Part shown: positions 46,456 to 55,183 of the stretch, one piece after another
Position numbering within the stretch: the stretch's first letter is position 1
Layout of the letters: each line of letters begins with the position of its first letter
Assembly: GCF_017875315.1 (NCBI RefSeq)
Contig: NZ_JAGGMM010000002.1
Location: forward strand, 655,867 to 719,866
Direction of reading: 5' to 3'
DNA: 64,000 nucleotides
Source: Methanomicrobium sp. W14
GTDB lineage: Archaea > Halobacteriota > Methanomicrobia > Methanomicrobiales > Methanomicrobiaceae
Notes under the pieces: model-generated
What the model saw: the letters and a program-made list of their open reading frames with translations, nothing else
Told to the model about the DNA's origin: nothing
Databases searched by the model: none
Made by a program: the position numbers and the translations under genes

Positions 46456-46695
46456 AAGGTATCTGTCGACAACAATATAATCTCTGATGTCTCTTACAGC
46501 TTCGAAAGGGATAAACATGCGGTCGCCGTCGACGGCATATCCTGTGCAGTCAAATCCCGGTTCAGGCCTTACGACAAGGCTGTCCACCTGACCTGAGTCC
46601 AGGTCCACCATGATATTTCTTATTGTACCTATAACCATTCCGTCTGTGCTCATTACCTGTTTTTTAGAGAGACTTCGGGAGAATGTATTCTTCAT
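46444..46695 (-). CDS. PRC-barrel domain protein
   Basis: An 83-residue single PRC-barrel domain: SKKQVMSTDGMVIGTIRNIMVDLD and the acidic beta-turn pattern are typical. In archaea such small PRC proteins are abundant; some are thought to take part in RNA handling or cell division (CdpB-like). Which of these applies here cannot be told. It converges with the phosphatase gene. Confidence 0.85.
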   Translation of the reverse strand: MKNTFSRSLSKKQVMSTDGMVIGTIRNIMVDLDSGQVDSLVVRPEPGFDCTGYAVDGDRMFIPFEAVRDIRDYIVVDRYLSKQ

Positions 46696-46827
46696 ATTAA
46701 AAAATAAGTGTAGATAATACTATTTAAATGATTGGAAAAATCGCCCGGATCCTGTTGCGGATTTCAAATAAAAGATGTATTAAAACCCTGTTTCCGTGCG
46801 TGACCGTAAAATTGGTCTTAATTTCTT

Positions 46828-47706
46828 TTATAATGCCGGGAATACCTTGATGACATCAGACTGCGTAAGAATTCCGACAGGCCTTTCCTCTTCCATTATA
46901 ACGACACGGCCTATTTTCTGCTCCTTAAAGCGCCCGATGACTTCATATAAGTTTACCTTGGGTGATACGATAATCACGTCATAGGTCATGTATTTTTCAA
47001 CATTTATGTCAAGTGTTCCTTCCCTGTCTATTCCTTTTGCGATATCGCTTAAGGTGATGATTCCCGCAAGTCTTCCCCTGTCGGTAACAGGAGCGCCGTG
47101 AATCTTTTTTTCTGAAAAGAGGTGGATTGCTTCCCTAAACGTACTTCCCCTTTCAAGGGTAAACACCGGGGAGCTCATATAATACCTAATTTGTTTTTTC
47201 GGAAGGGATATTATCTCTGAAATTGTTATGAGAAGAGACTGGGACACTTCGTCTTTTCCGTAGATTTCTCCTTTTACAAGGAGCCTGTTTACAGGGGACG
47301 GCCCGATTGTCACCTCATCGCCAATCTCGAAAGCCTTTACGCTTCCGATGAGCTTTATTACGGCATGGCACAGGTCAGGGTGACACAGTGTGGTAAAATC
47401 GATTTCCGAAACGTTTACGCCCTTTGTAAGGACGTTTCCCCTCTGAATCGGAACTTTAGACTCTTTTTCATAATCATTAAGGTTAAGCTCTTTGTATGCG
47501 GCAGATGTAGGTGTATACCCGCCTTTCGGCCCGGGAACCCCGTCAACAAGTCCCAGGGCCTTTAGCGCCTGCATCTGGTTTCTGACAGTACCGGGGTTTC
47601 TTTTTAAAACCTCCGCAATACCCTCACCTTTTATTGCGGATGATTTCTGGTGGTAAAGGGTGATAAGGGTAATTAGAATATCTTTCTGGATGAGGGATAA
47701 TTCCAT
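46828..47706 (-). CDS. HTH transcriptional regulator with CBS domain pair
   Basis: The N-terminal 80 residues contain a winged helix (SAIKGEGIAEVLKRNPGTVRNQMQALKALGLV, recognition helix near residues 36-50). A middle segment (110-170) and a CBS pair (about 175-290; YMSSPVFTLERGSTFREAIHLF and YMTYDVIIVSP) follow. CBS domains bind adenosyl ligands, so the protein could sense AMP, ATP or SAM. It faces the NOG1-like gene across a 45-bp intergenic region, which may hold its operator. Confidence 0.85.
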   Translation of the reverse strand: MELSLIQKDILITLITLYHQKSSAIKGEGIAEVLKRNPGTVRNQMQALKALGLVDGVPGPKGGYTPTSAAYKELNLNDYEKESKVPIQRGNVLTKGVNVSEIDFTTLCHPDLCHAVIKLIGSVKAFEIGDEVTIGPSPVNRLLVKGEIYGKDEVSQSLLITISEIISLPKKQIRYYMSSPVFTLERGSTFREAIHLFSEKKIHGAPVTDRGRLAGIITLSDIAKGIDREGTLDINVEKYMTYDVIIVSPKVNLYEVIGRFKEQKIGRVVIMEEERPVGILTQSDVIKVFPAL

Positions 47707-47751
47707 AAGGATAATTCATAATGTTACACATATATACTATTCGGGTTTTTT

Positions 47752-48729
47752 GTGGAATTCGAGAACATACCAACTATTCCGACCGCAGACGAGATACTGG
47801 ATCGGTCGCTTAGACGTGCAGCAGCGTTTAAAAGGGAGAAGACGAACAAAGACCGCGCAAACGAGGAGTTCATACGGGCGATATACAGTTCGGTCTATGA
47901 CAAGCTTACGGATACGGTTCAGAAGTTCCCTAACTTCGATGAACTGCCGCAGTTTTATACCGACCTTGTGAATATCCTGTTTAGTGTCGATAAAATAAGG
48001 CATTCTCTTGGTGCGCTCAAGTGGGCTGCGGAGACTGCCAGGACTGTCGGCGGCTCATATGCAAGAAGCATGAGGGAGTCGTCCGATACGAACACTCTGA
48101 GAAAACAGGCTACTGCAAGGATATCATCCATTGTGCACCAGGTAGACAAAGACCTGAAGTACCTGAATGAGGCGAGAAATGTACTGAGAAAACTCCCTGA
48201 TATAAGAAGGGATGAATTTACTGTCGTTGTTGCGGGCTACCCCAATGTAGGGAAGTCTTCTTTCATAAATCTTGTATCCTCTGCTTCCTCTGAAGTAGCG
48301 GGATATGCATTCACGACCAAAAGAATAATTGTGGGTCATCACGCGGTAGGCCGGGACAGGATACAGATTGTGGACACCCCCGGTATCCTTGACAGGCCTG
48401 TTGAGGACAGAAACGATATAGAGCTTCAGGCGTTTTCTGCAATAACCAATCTTGCGGATTTAATCATGTTCATAGCCGACGCAAGCGAAGCGTGCGGGTA
48501 TTCGATTGAGTCGCAGATGAATCTTATGGAAAGTCTTAAAGAAGCGGCAAAAGATGTTCCCTTTGAAGTTGTTGTGAACAAATCCGATATGAAGGAGCTT
48601 TCCGGGTATCCCAACATGTCAACGGTATCAGGAGAAGGTGTGGATGATGTAGTCTCAATGATTAGAGAATACCTAAAATCCAGTCCCAAGAACCTGATAT
48701 CGCGCAACCAAAAAGAAATCCCAGAATAA
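47752..48729 (+). CDS. NOG1-like GTP-binding protein
   Basis: A 325-residue TRAFAC GTPase. G1 GYPNVGKSSFINLVSS (about residue 162), G3 DTPGILDRP, G4 VVNKSDMKE and the N-terminal helical bundle (1-150) match NOG1/Obg-type GTPases needed for large ribosomal subunit assembly. Translation begins at GTG 47752; a CATATATACT box at about 47728-47737 suggests a leaderless transcript. Its last 68 bases overlap the presenilin-like gene on the other strand. Confidence 0.93.
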   Translation: MEFENIPTIPTADEILDRSLRRAAAFKREKTNKDRANEEFIRAIYSSVYDKLTDTVQKFPNFDELPQFYTDLVNILFSVDKIRHSLGALKWAAETARTVGGSYARSMRESSDTNTLRKQATARISSIVHQVDKDLKYLNEARNVLRKLPDIRRDEFTVVVAGYPNVGKSSFINLVSSASSEVAGYAFTTKRIIVGHHAVGRDRIQIVDTPGILDRPVEDRNDIELQAFSAITNLADLIMFIADASEACGYSIESQMNLMESLKEAAKDVPFEVVVNKSDMKELSGYPNMSTVSGEGVDDVVSMIREYLKSSPKNLISRNQKEIPE

Positions 48730-49576
48730 CTCCGCCGTTCAGGGCAGGAAGTCCTGCCTGGGCATTTCCTTTTGCGACATAATATAACAGAAGTCCGAGA
48801 CCTGCAAGCGATCCAAGAACTGCTGTCAGTGTCGGGATGCTTATCCCCAGGAATACTTTCGGGGCCTCAAGCCAGATGTACGAGGAGACTACAAGAATTG
48901 AAGGCATTATAAGGTCTCCCATGCCCATCATGAAAGCCCCGCGTTCGCTTTTGTCCTTGTCTATCCCGATTCCTTCCTTTATGTATGAATATTTTCTGGT
49001 TTTTGGGATTACAACAAGAATCGGTGCTTTTGTGCTTATGACCCCGTTTGCAAGGGTTAACATATGCTTTGTTTTGTAAACTGATATTGCGTCATACAGG
49101 GCAAGGAGGACAAGGAGGACGATAACAGGAAATACTTCGAGCGATATTCCGAATATTGATGCAGAACCTGCGCAGATAAGGATTCCAAGGATATCGATTA
49201 CGTACCATTCCGGGTATTTGTAGAGAAGGTATGTTGCAACTGCCGAAAATGCGGCCGTAAGGACTGCAGCTATAATTGTATTTTCCAGAAATATTCCGAA
49301 AACGGCTGCGAATATGTAGATAAACACAAGAAATATCGAGGCCCCTATAATCCAGCTGAGTATTTTTTTTCCCTTGTGTTTAATCAAAAGAAGCATTACA
49401 GCTGTAAATATCAAAAGTATTGCAAAGAAGTATACCGTGTTTTCAATTGCATTCGGGTCTTCAAAAGCTGTGTAGCCGGCATCGCTCATAACTGGTGAAA
49501 GAAGAAGTGCAATGGCCTGTACAATTACAAGCATTATACCCATTGCGATAAAAGGTAAAATTTCATCTCTTTTCAT
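48662..49576 (-). CDS. Presenilin-like A22 intramembrane aspartyl protease
   Basis: A 304-residue membrane protein with nine predicted helices. Catalytic motifs are YD at 161-162, GMGD at 218-221 and PALN at 277-280, the three hallmarks of presenilin/signal-peptide-peptidase homologues. It may cut transmembrane substrates such as signal peptides; the archaeal homologue PSH from Methanoculleus marisnigri is structurally known. The reading frame overlaps the 3' end of the NOG1-like gene by 68 bases. Confidence 0.92.
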   Translation of the reverse strand: MKRDEILPFIAMGIMLVIVQAIALLLSPVMSDAGYTAFEDPNAIENTVYFFAILLIFTAVMLLLIKHKGKKILSWIIGASIFLVFIYIFAAVFGIFLENTIIAAVLTAAFSAVATYLLYKYPEWYVIDILGILICAGSASIFGISLEVFPVIVLLVLLALYDAISVYKTKHMLTLANGVISTKAPILVVIPKTRKYSYIKEGIGIDKDKSERGAFMMGMGDLIMPSILVVSSYIWLEAPKVFLGISIPTLTAVLGSLAGLGLLLYYVAKGNAQAGLPALNGGVILGFLFGCAISGSWDWILGIL

Positions 49577-49778
49577 ATGTCGTATTCTCCGCGCAAAAAA
49601 TGCCTGTATTATTCATTGTCAGGACTGGCAGATAGTGTCTTTTTCAGGTCTGTTGTTGTCTGTTATTAAAGATGTATTAATCATGTCAGTTTTTCGCTTT
49701 TATGACTGTCCCTCTATTAATTGTTATATAATGATATATTCCTGCCTAATATAATAGTTAGATTAATAAGCAGTCTGT

Positions 49779-49794
49779 ATGCATTTAAATGCAT
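49779..49794. promoter_or_regulatory. Perfect 16-bp palindrome overlapping a start codon
   Basis: ATGCATTTAAATGCAT is self-complementary. Its last two bases are the first two of ATG 49793 and it lies about 20-30 nt behind a TATA-like AATATAATAG (49748-49757), i.e. over the expected start of transcription. It is a good candidate operator for a homodimeric repressor. Confidence 0.45.
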
Positions 49795-50107
49795 GGATGA
49801 TCCCGAAGGTACCAAAGATGTAGTTCTTGCGATACTGCTTGTCGTTTCCACTCTTGCTATGGTAGTCAGACTCTGGCAGGACTGGATTGTTGCAGTTTCA
49901 ACAGGGCTTATGATGATATCACTTGCAGGTCTTATACTGTCCCTGTGCAGAAAGATAAAAAATCTTGAGAGGACCATTGCAAACAGGGAAAGGACGATGA
50001 GAATAAATCTTGATGAAGTCACAAAAAGTGTCAACCAGAGATGTGAAGATATGTCATACGAGGTCGAAAATGTGGTTGAGGCTTTGTCGAGACGAGTTTA
50101 CAGGTGA
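49793..50107 (+). CDS. Small membrane protein with coiled-coil tail
   Basis: From ATG 49793 (MDDPEGTKDVV) the product has 104 residues: two hydrophobic segments (AILLVVSTLAMVV and IVAVSTGLMMISLAGLIL), then a charged coiled-coil (KIKNLERTIANRERTMRINLDEV to the end). The in-frame ATG 24 codons upstream lacks a plausible leader and overlaps the promoter palindrome. Function unknown. It lies 47 bases before fen1 and is divergent from the presenilin-like gene. Confidence 0.7.
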   Translation: MDDPEGTKDVVLAILLVVSTLAMVVRLWQDWIVAVSTGLMMISLAGLILSLCRKIKNLERTIANRERTMRINLDEVTKSVNQRCEDMSYEVENVVEALSRRVYR

Positions 50108-50154
50108 ACCTGCTTTTTTTATGCATCAGCTCCTAATTTTATGGTGAATATATT

Positions 50155-51156
50155 ATGGGAGTTGCTATAAGGGATATTCTTGCTGACTACAAGAAAAAAA
50201 CGGAATGGAATGAACTTTCAGGAGACTGTGCATTTGACGGAAACAATGCACTCTACCAGTTCCTTACCACGATAAGGCAGCCTGACGGGACGCCTCTTAT
50301 GGACAGCCGGGGCCGCGTGACATCGCACCTGTCAGGCCTTTTTTTCAGAGTCTCAAATTTCCTTGAAAACGGTATGCGTCCGGTGTTTGTGTTTGACGGC
50401 AAACCGCCTGAATTCAAAGCGGGGACTATTGAAGCAAGGCGTGAGATAAAGAGTAAGGCAGAGGACGCCTACAAGATGGCAGTCCGTGAAGGCGACATAA
50501 AAGAAGCATTCCGGCAGGCACGTTCCGCGACAAGGGTTGACGGTGAGACAGTCAGGACTTCAAAGAAGCTTCTTGACCTGATGGGTGTTCCTTACCTTGA
50601 TGCACCAAGCGAGGGTGAGGCGCAGGCGGCCGTTATGGCCGCTAAGGGGGACGTTTCGTACTCGGTCTCCCAGGACTATGATTCTCTTTTATTCGGAGCC
50701 GAAAGACTTGTAAGAAACCTGACAGTGAGCAGGAAAAGAAAGGTTAGGGGCCGGACCGTTTCGGTTGAGCCTGAAAAGATAGTCCTCTCTGAAGTACTCG
50801 CGGGTCTTGGAATATCACGTGAAAACCTTATAGAGATAGGAGTTCTCATTGGGACCGACTTCAACGATGGTGTTCATGGCGTCGGGGCGAAGACTGCATT
50901 AAAGATAGTCAGAAAAGGGGAATTTAATAAATATGCGGCTGAAAAAATGCCTGGTTTTGACCCTGAACCTGTGGTTGAGTTTTTTTCCTCTCCCCCGTAT
51001 ACAAGTGAGTACGATTTAAAATGGAAGTCCTGCGACACTGACGGTGTAAGAGAATTTTTGTGCGGCGAATATGAGTTTTCAGCCGGAAGAATCGATCCCG
51101 TCCTTGAAAAACTAAACCATAAAAACGGGCAGAAAACCCTGGAACAGTGGTTTTGA
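50155..51156 (+). CDS. fen: Flap endonuclease 1
   Basis: Removes 5' flaps during Okazaki fragment maturation and base-excision repair. The N-terminal MGVAIRDIL, FDGNNALYQFLTTIRQ, PSEGEAQAA and QDYDSLLFGA carry the metal-binding Asp/Glu residues, and GTDFNDGVHGVGAKTALKI is the HhH region. The C-terminus QKTLEQWF is a canonical PCNA-interacting box. At 333 residues the length is normal. An AT-rich stretch just upstream is the likely promoter. Confidence 0.98.
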   Translation: MGVAIRDILADYKKKTEWNELSGDCAFDGNNALYQFLTTIRQPDGTPLMDSRGRVTSHLSGLFFRVSNFLENGMRPVFVFDGKPPEFKAGTIEARREIKSKAEDAYKMAVREGDIKEAFRQARSATRVDGETVRTSKKLLDLMGVPYLDAPSEGEAQAAVMAAKGDVSYSVSQDYDSLLFGAERLVRNLTVSRKRKVRGRTVSVEPEKIVLSEVLAGLGISRENLIEIGVLIGTDFNDGVHGVGAKTALKIVRKGEFNKYAAEKMPGFDPEPVVEFFSSPPYTSEYDLKWKSCDTDGVREFLCGEYEFSAGRIDPVLEKLNHKNGQKTLEQWF

Positions 51157-51234
51157 TCCAAAATATTCTCCCTGACAACTTCCTGTTTTTTTCGATTGGT
51201 TGAAATATCAGACAAAACCTAATAAAATATTGTC

Positions 51235-52224
51235 ATGCAGAGAAGTTACCTGACTTATTCACGGAATGTTTTTTTGCCCCTTACAAATGTGTGCCGCAAC
51301 CGCTGCGCATACTGTATATTCAGAGAGCCTGTAAAGGATGGCTGTATTATGAAAGAGGAGGACGTCCTTGACACGCTTCATAAAGGTGCCTCTTTCGGGT
51401 GTACGGAGGCGCTTTTTACTTTCGGTGAAAAGCCTGAGCTTGAGCCGGGATTTTCAGGATACCTGAAAAAGTCAGGTTACAGCTCAATACTTGACTTCTG
51501 CTATTCAATGTGCAAAAAAGCCTGCGAGGCCGGTCTTCTTCCGCATACGAATGCAGGGATTCTCGACTACAACGAACTTGAGCGGCTAAAGGAGGTCAAT
51601 GCAAGTATGGGCCTTATGCTTGAGACGACCGCCGTGATTCCGGCACACAGAAACAGCCCCGGAAAAGACCCGGATGTAAGGATTGCGATGATTGAGGATG
51701 CCGGAAAGCTCAGGATACCCTTTACGACAGGTCTTCTCCTTGGAATCGGTGAAAAGATGTCTGACCGTGAAGAGTCTCTTGAGACGATAGAAGGGATTCA
51801 CAGGCGTTACGGAAACATCCAGGAGATTATAATCCAGAATTTCTGCCCGAAACCAGGAACTGATATGGAAAAGTGGCCGGTCCCGAAGACAGAGGAAATC
51901 TGCGAGACCCTGCGGCTTGCAAACGAGATACTTTCCGGTGACATAAGCATTCAGATACCTCCCAATCTTATCGACGCCTCTCTTCTGATAGACTGCGGCG
52001 TAGATGACCTGGGAGGAGTTTCGCCGGTTACGGTAGATTATGTAAACCCCGAACACCCGTGGCCTGCAATCAGTGAACTGAAGAAAATTGCGGGAAAAAG
52101 GAAATTGAAAGAGAGACTTTGCATATACCGGAAATATATTGATTTGGGATGGTACCCTCCGGGTCTTAAGGTGCTCATTGATAAATTGAACAAAGATATT
52201 CACAATAGAAGCGATATAATATAA
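51235..52224 (+). CDS. cofG: FO synthase subunit 1 (CofG)
   Basis: Radical-SAM half of 7,8-didemethyl-8-hydroxy-5-deazariboflavin synthase, which works with CofH to make the F420 chromophore. The cluster motif CRNRCAYCIF (CX3CX2C, about residues 19-26) is near the N-terminus. TNAGILDYNELERLKE and GLLLGIGE are typical of the barrel. CofH is not in the window. F420 use by the host is supported also by cofC downstream. Confidence 0.95.
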   Translation: MQRSYLTYSRNVFLPLTNVCRNRCAYCIFREPVKDGCIMKEEDVLDTLHKGASFGCTEALFTFGEKPELEPGFSGYLKKSGYSSILDFCYSMCKKACEAGLLPHTNAGILDYNELERLKEVNASMGLMLETTAVIPAHRNSPGKDPDVRIAMIEDAGKLRIPFTTGLLLGIGEKMSDREESLETIEGIHRRYGNIQEIIIQNFCPKPGTDMEKWPVPKTEEICETLRLANEILSGDISIQIPPNLIDASLLIDCGVDDLGGVSPVTVDYVNPEHPWPAISELKKIAGKRKLKERLCIYRKYIDLGWYPPGLKVLIDKLNKDIHNRSDII

Positions 52225-52251
52225 GAGACTTTTTCGAGGTTGTAAATAACT

Positions 52252-52977
52252 ATGGAATTTGGAGAGCTTCTCTACGAGGGAAAGGCAAAATCACTGTATA
52301 AATCCGAAAAGGATGACGAACTCATCACCTGTTTCCGTGATGACATGACAGCCTTCAACGGCGTTAAAAAAGACAGTTTTCAGGGAAAAGGGGCATATAA
52401 TGCCGCGGTGTCGGCATTTTTCTTTGACTACCTTGAGAAAAACGGTGTGAAAACACATTTCATTAAAATGCTTGATGATCACACGATGGTCGTAAAAAAG
52501 CTTCAGATGATACCGCTGGAAGTCATTGCGCGCAACGTGGCCGCAGGCTCTATTGTAAAAAAGCTGCCGTTTAAGGAAGGGCAGGTCTTAAACCCGCCTG
52601 TCATTGTAACCGACTACAAGGACGACGAGAAAGGGGACCCTTCTTTAAACGACGACCTTATAATCGCCCTCGGCCTTGTGACTCCTGAAGAATTAAAGGA
52701 GATTAAAGCCGTAACGCTTAAGATAAACAAACTTCTTTATGAATTCTTTGACGAACTCGGATTAATCTTTGTGGACTTCAAGGTCGAATTCGGGAGGTAC
52801 AAAGATACCATTCTTCTTGGCGATGAGATAAGCATGGACTCCATGCGCCTGTGGGACAAGAAGACCCGCGAATCGTTTGACAAGGATGTTTACCGCTTCA
52901 ACAAAGGTGATGTCATGACTGCGTATGCAAAAGTTGTTGAGAAGATAGATGAATGGAAGAGGGAGCATCTTAAATGA
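52252..52977 (+). CDS. purC: SAICAR synthetase
   Basis: Phosphoribosylaminoimidazole-succinocarboxamide synthase, joins CAIR and aspartate using ATP in purine synthesis. The N-terminal YEGKAKSLYKSEKDDE and the ATP-site LIFVDFKVEFGRY are typical; length 241 is standard. It overlaps purS by four bases (ATGA). Confidence 0.97.
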   Translation: MEFGELLYEGKAKSLYKSEKDDELITCFRDDMTAFNGVKKDSFQGKGAYNAAVSAFFFDYLEKNGVKTHFIKMLDDHTMVVKKLQMIPLEVIARNVAAGSIVKKLPFKEGQVLNPPVIVTDYKDDEKGDPSLNDDLIIALGLVTPEELKEIKAVTLKINKLLYEFFDELGLIFVDFKVEFGRYKDTILLGDEISMDSMRLWDKKTRESFDKDVYRFNKGDVMTAYAKVVEKIDEWKREHLK

Positions 52978-53222
52978 ATTTTGAAGTAAGAATTATGATT
53001 TCGCTTAAAAGCGGGATGCTTAACCCTGAGGCGCGTGCCATCCAGCACGCATTGTCAGACCTTGGATTCGAGACAGAATCCCTCAGGACTTCAAGGGTCT
53101 TTGATATAGGCATTGAGGCCGAAAACGAGCAGGAAGCAAAGAAACAGGCTGAGGAGATGTGCGTCAGGCTTCTTGCAAACCCCGTTATTCACAGCTACTC
53201 AGTAGAGGTAAAACAGTTATGA
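52974..53222 (+). CDS. purS: FGAM synthase subunit PurS
   Basis: The 82-residue small subunit that bridges PurL and PurQ in phosphoribosylformylglycinamidine synthase. FEVRIMISLKSGMLNPEARAI and GFETESLRTSRVFDIG are family motifs. It overlaps both neighbours by four bases, giving tight coupling. PurL is missing from this cluster and must lie elsewhere. Confidence 0.96.
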   Translation: MNFEVRIMISLKSGMLNPEARAIQHALSDLGFETESLRTSRVFDIGIEAENEQEAKKQAEEMCVRLLANPVIHSYSVEVKQL

Positions 53223-53914
53223 GGTTTGCTGTTCTTCAGTTTGGAGGGAGCAACTGCGACAGGGATGCAGTCCATGTTCTGGAGGACGTCTGCGGAGTGG
53301 ACACCGATCTTGTCTGGTACAAGGACGGGCTGAAGAGGGATTACGAAGGAGTCGTTATTCCCGGGGGTTTTTCATACGGTGATTACCTCCGTGCGGGTGC
53401 AATCGCCGCGAGGACTCCTGTAATGAAGGACCTTGTCAGGCATTCTGAAAAGGGTGGTCTCATTCTTGGAATCTGTAACGGTGCCCAGATTGGCGCTGAA
53501 GCCGGTCTCATCCCCGGTGTATTTACAATAAACGAGTACCCAAAATTTGTCTGCAGAAAGGTATGCCTCAGAGTTGAGAACAATTCGTCGCCTTTTACCT
53601 CCCTTTATCGCGAGGGAGAGGTCGTAAAGATACCAATTGCACATAAAGAAGGAAGATTTGTCGCACCGGCCGACGTATTAAAGCATCTTGAAGATGAGGA
53701 AAGGGTTGCTTTTCGTTTCTGCGATGAGAACGGTGAAGTTACACCGCAGTCAAATCCTAACGGTTCGGCAGGCAATATTACCGGAGTCCTCGGAAAGAAT
53801 GACAATGTCCTTCTGATGATGCCCCATCCCGAGAGGGCGTCTGAAGATATTCTGGGTTCATCTGACGGTAAGAAAATTTTTGATTCGATGATAAAATATG
53901 CCGAGTCCATGTAG
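53219..53914 (+). CDS. purQ: FGAM synthase glutaminase subunit PurQ
   Basis: Glutaminase that supplies ammonia for formylglycinamidine ribonucleotide synthesis. The nucleophile is in GICNGAQIG (Cys about residue 86) and His-Glu in MPHPERAS near the C-terminus. The start is ATG 53219 overlapping purS; upstream in-frame residues are purS in another frame. At 231 residues the length is normal. Confidence 0.97.
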   Translation: MRFAVLQFGGSNCDRDAVHVLEDVCGVDTDLVWYKDGLKRDYEGVVIPGGFSYGDYLRAGAIAARTPVMKDLVRHSEKGGLILGICNGAQIGAEAGLIPGVFTINEYPKFVCRKVCLRVENNSSPFTSLYREGEVVKIPIAHKEGRFVAPADVLKHLEDEERVAFRFCDENGEVTPQSNPNGSAGNITGVLGKNDNVLLMMPHPERASEDILGSSDGKKIFDSMIKYAESM

Positions 53915-54025
53915 ATGTCAGAGCCGTAAAAGTTATGTAAACATCCTTTCCATAAATCATTTAACTAATTTTCATTTTTAAAATTGCATCCTCAATAAAA
54001 TGGCAATGGGAGAAAACGGAAATTT

Positions 54026-54322
54026 ATGACAGCAGATACCACACATGAAGACGATTTAAAGGAACTTTCTGAAGATATAAAGGCATGGGCAAAAGGTTAT
54101 GCCGAAGAAAACAACTGGAAACTGAACCCTGATGAAAAGCAGCTTTCATCCGTATTAAAAGGTCTTGCAAGAAACAAGGTCAGGTTGGGCGAGAGGTACT
54201 GCCCGTGCAGGCTGCGTTCCGGTGACCCCGAAAAGGACAAAGAGATTATATGCCCGTGCATATACCACAAAGACGAGATAAAAGACGACGGCAACTGCCA
54301 CTGCCGTCTCTTCTTCAAATAA
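54026..54322 (+). CDS. Ferredoxin:thioredoxin reductase catalytic subunit-like protein
   Basis: A 98-residue FTR-beta-type protein with CPC-X14-CPC-X12-CHC, the signature that holds the 4Fe-4S cluster and redox disulfide, at the C-terminal half. It probably reduces a thioredoxin or related disulfide using ferredoxin electrons; no FTR alpha subunit is nearby, as usual in methanogens. A short N-terminal helix precedes. Confidence 0.9.
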   Translation: MTADTTHEDDLKELSEDIKAWAKGYAEENNWKLNPDEKQLSSVLKGLARNKVRLGERYCPCRLRSGDPEKDKEIICPCIYHKDEIKDDGNCHCRLFFK

Positions 54323-54544
54323 TTATTCTTAAAAAATGTAATTTCCGGGTCTTTGAAACTGTTCTTGTGAAACGGTTGTTTTAAGCCCTGTTCTTTTTTT
54401 GTGACTTCAGAAAATGAAGAATCCCGTAATTCATGTTTTTAAATTCCCGCGGTTATTATTGTAAAAGGCTGTCAACTGACTTCGTCAAAACCGGGGATAA
54501 TTCCGAACGCTTTAAAACGAATCAGTATGTACCCTTTGATAGCA

Positions 54545-55183
54545 ATGGTTAATGCGGTAATTCCTTTTCGTCCTACAAACCCGAAGACCCGTCTTTCCTG
54601 TATTTTGAGCCGGGAAGAACGGGAGCAGTTCGCAATGTCAATGCTTGAGGATGTGGTTTTTGCGATATCCCGTGCAGGGTGCAGTCCGGTTATACTTTCG
54701 ACAACTGAGATGAATTTTCCCGGAGCAGAGACGGTCGTGATGGAGCTTGGCTTAAACGAGGCCTTAAACATGTATCTTTCAGACATCAGAGGCCCTGTTC
54801 TTATATTCATGTCGGATATCCCTCTTCTTACAAAGGAGCTGATAAAAAAGATAATCTCAACAGAAAAAGACTGTGCAATGGTTCCAGGTCGCGGTGGCGG
54901 AACCAATTCTATTTTTGTCAGGGACCCGCAGAAGTTTCATGTGGACTTTTACGGTGCAAGCTTCGTTGATCATATGAATATAGCAAAAGAGCAGGGGCTT
55001 ACAGTTGAAGTGATTGATTCGTTCCGTCTTTCAACAGATATTGACGAGAAAGAAGACCTTGTTGAGATATTCCTTCACAGCGAAGGAAAAAGCAGAAAGT
55101 ACCTGGAAAGCCTTGGAATCTCAGTCTCTATTGAAAAGGGCAGGGTTGGAGTGCATCGCAACCCCCATGAAGAGGCATTCTGA
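54545..55183 (+). CDS. cofC: 2-phospho-L-lactate guanylyltransferase
   Basis: Makes lactyl-(2)-diphospho-5'-guanosine for F420 side chain assembly. MVNAVIPFRPTNPKTRLS is the nucleotidyltransferase loop, GRGGGTNSIFVRDP binds GTP and the end FRLSTDIDEKEDL is typical. ATG 54545 gives the family start; ATG 54527 would add six residues. Its last 63 bases overlap the cofE-like gene on the other strand. Confidence 0.93.
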   Translation: MVNAVIPFRPTNPKTRLSCILSREEREQFAMSMLEDVVFAISRAGCSPVILSTTEMNFPGAETVVMELGLNEALNMYLSDIRGPVLIFMSDIPLLTKELIKKIISTEKDCAMVPGRGGGTNSIFVRDPQKFHVDFYGASFVDHMNIAKEQGLTVEVIDSFRLSTDIDEKEDLVEIFLHSEGKSRKYLESLGISVSIEKGRVGVHRNPHEEAF

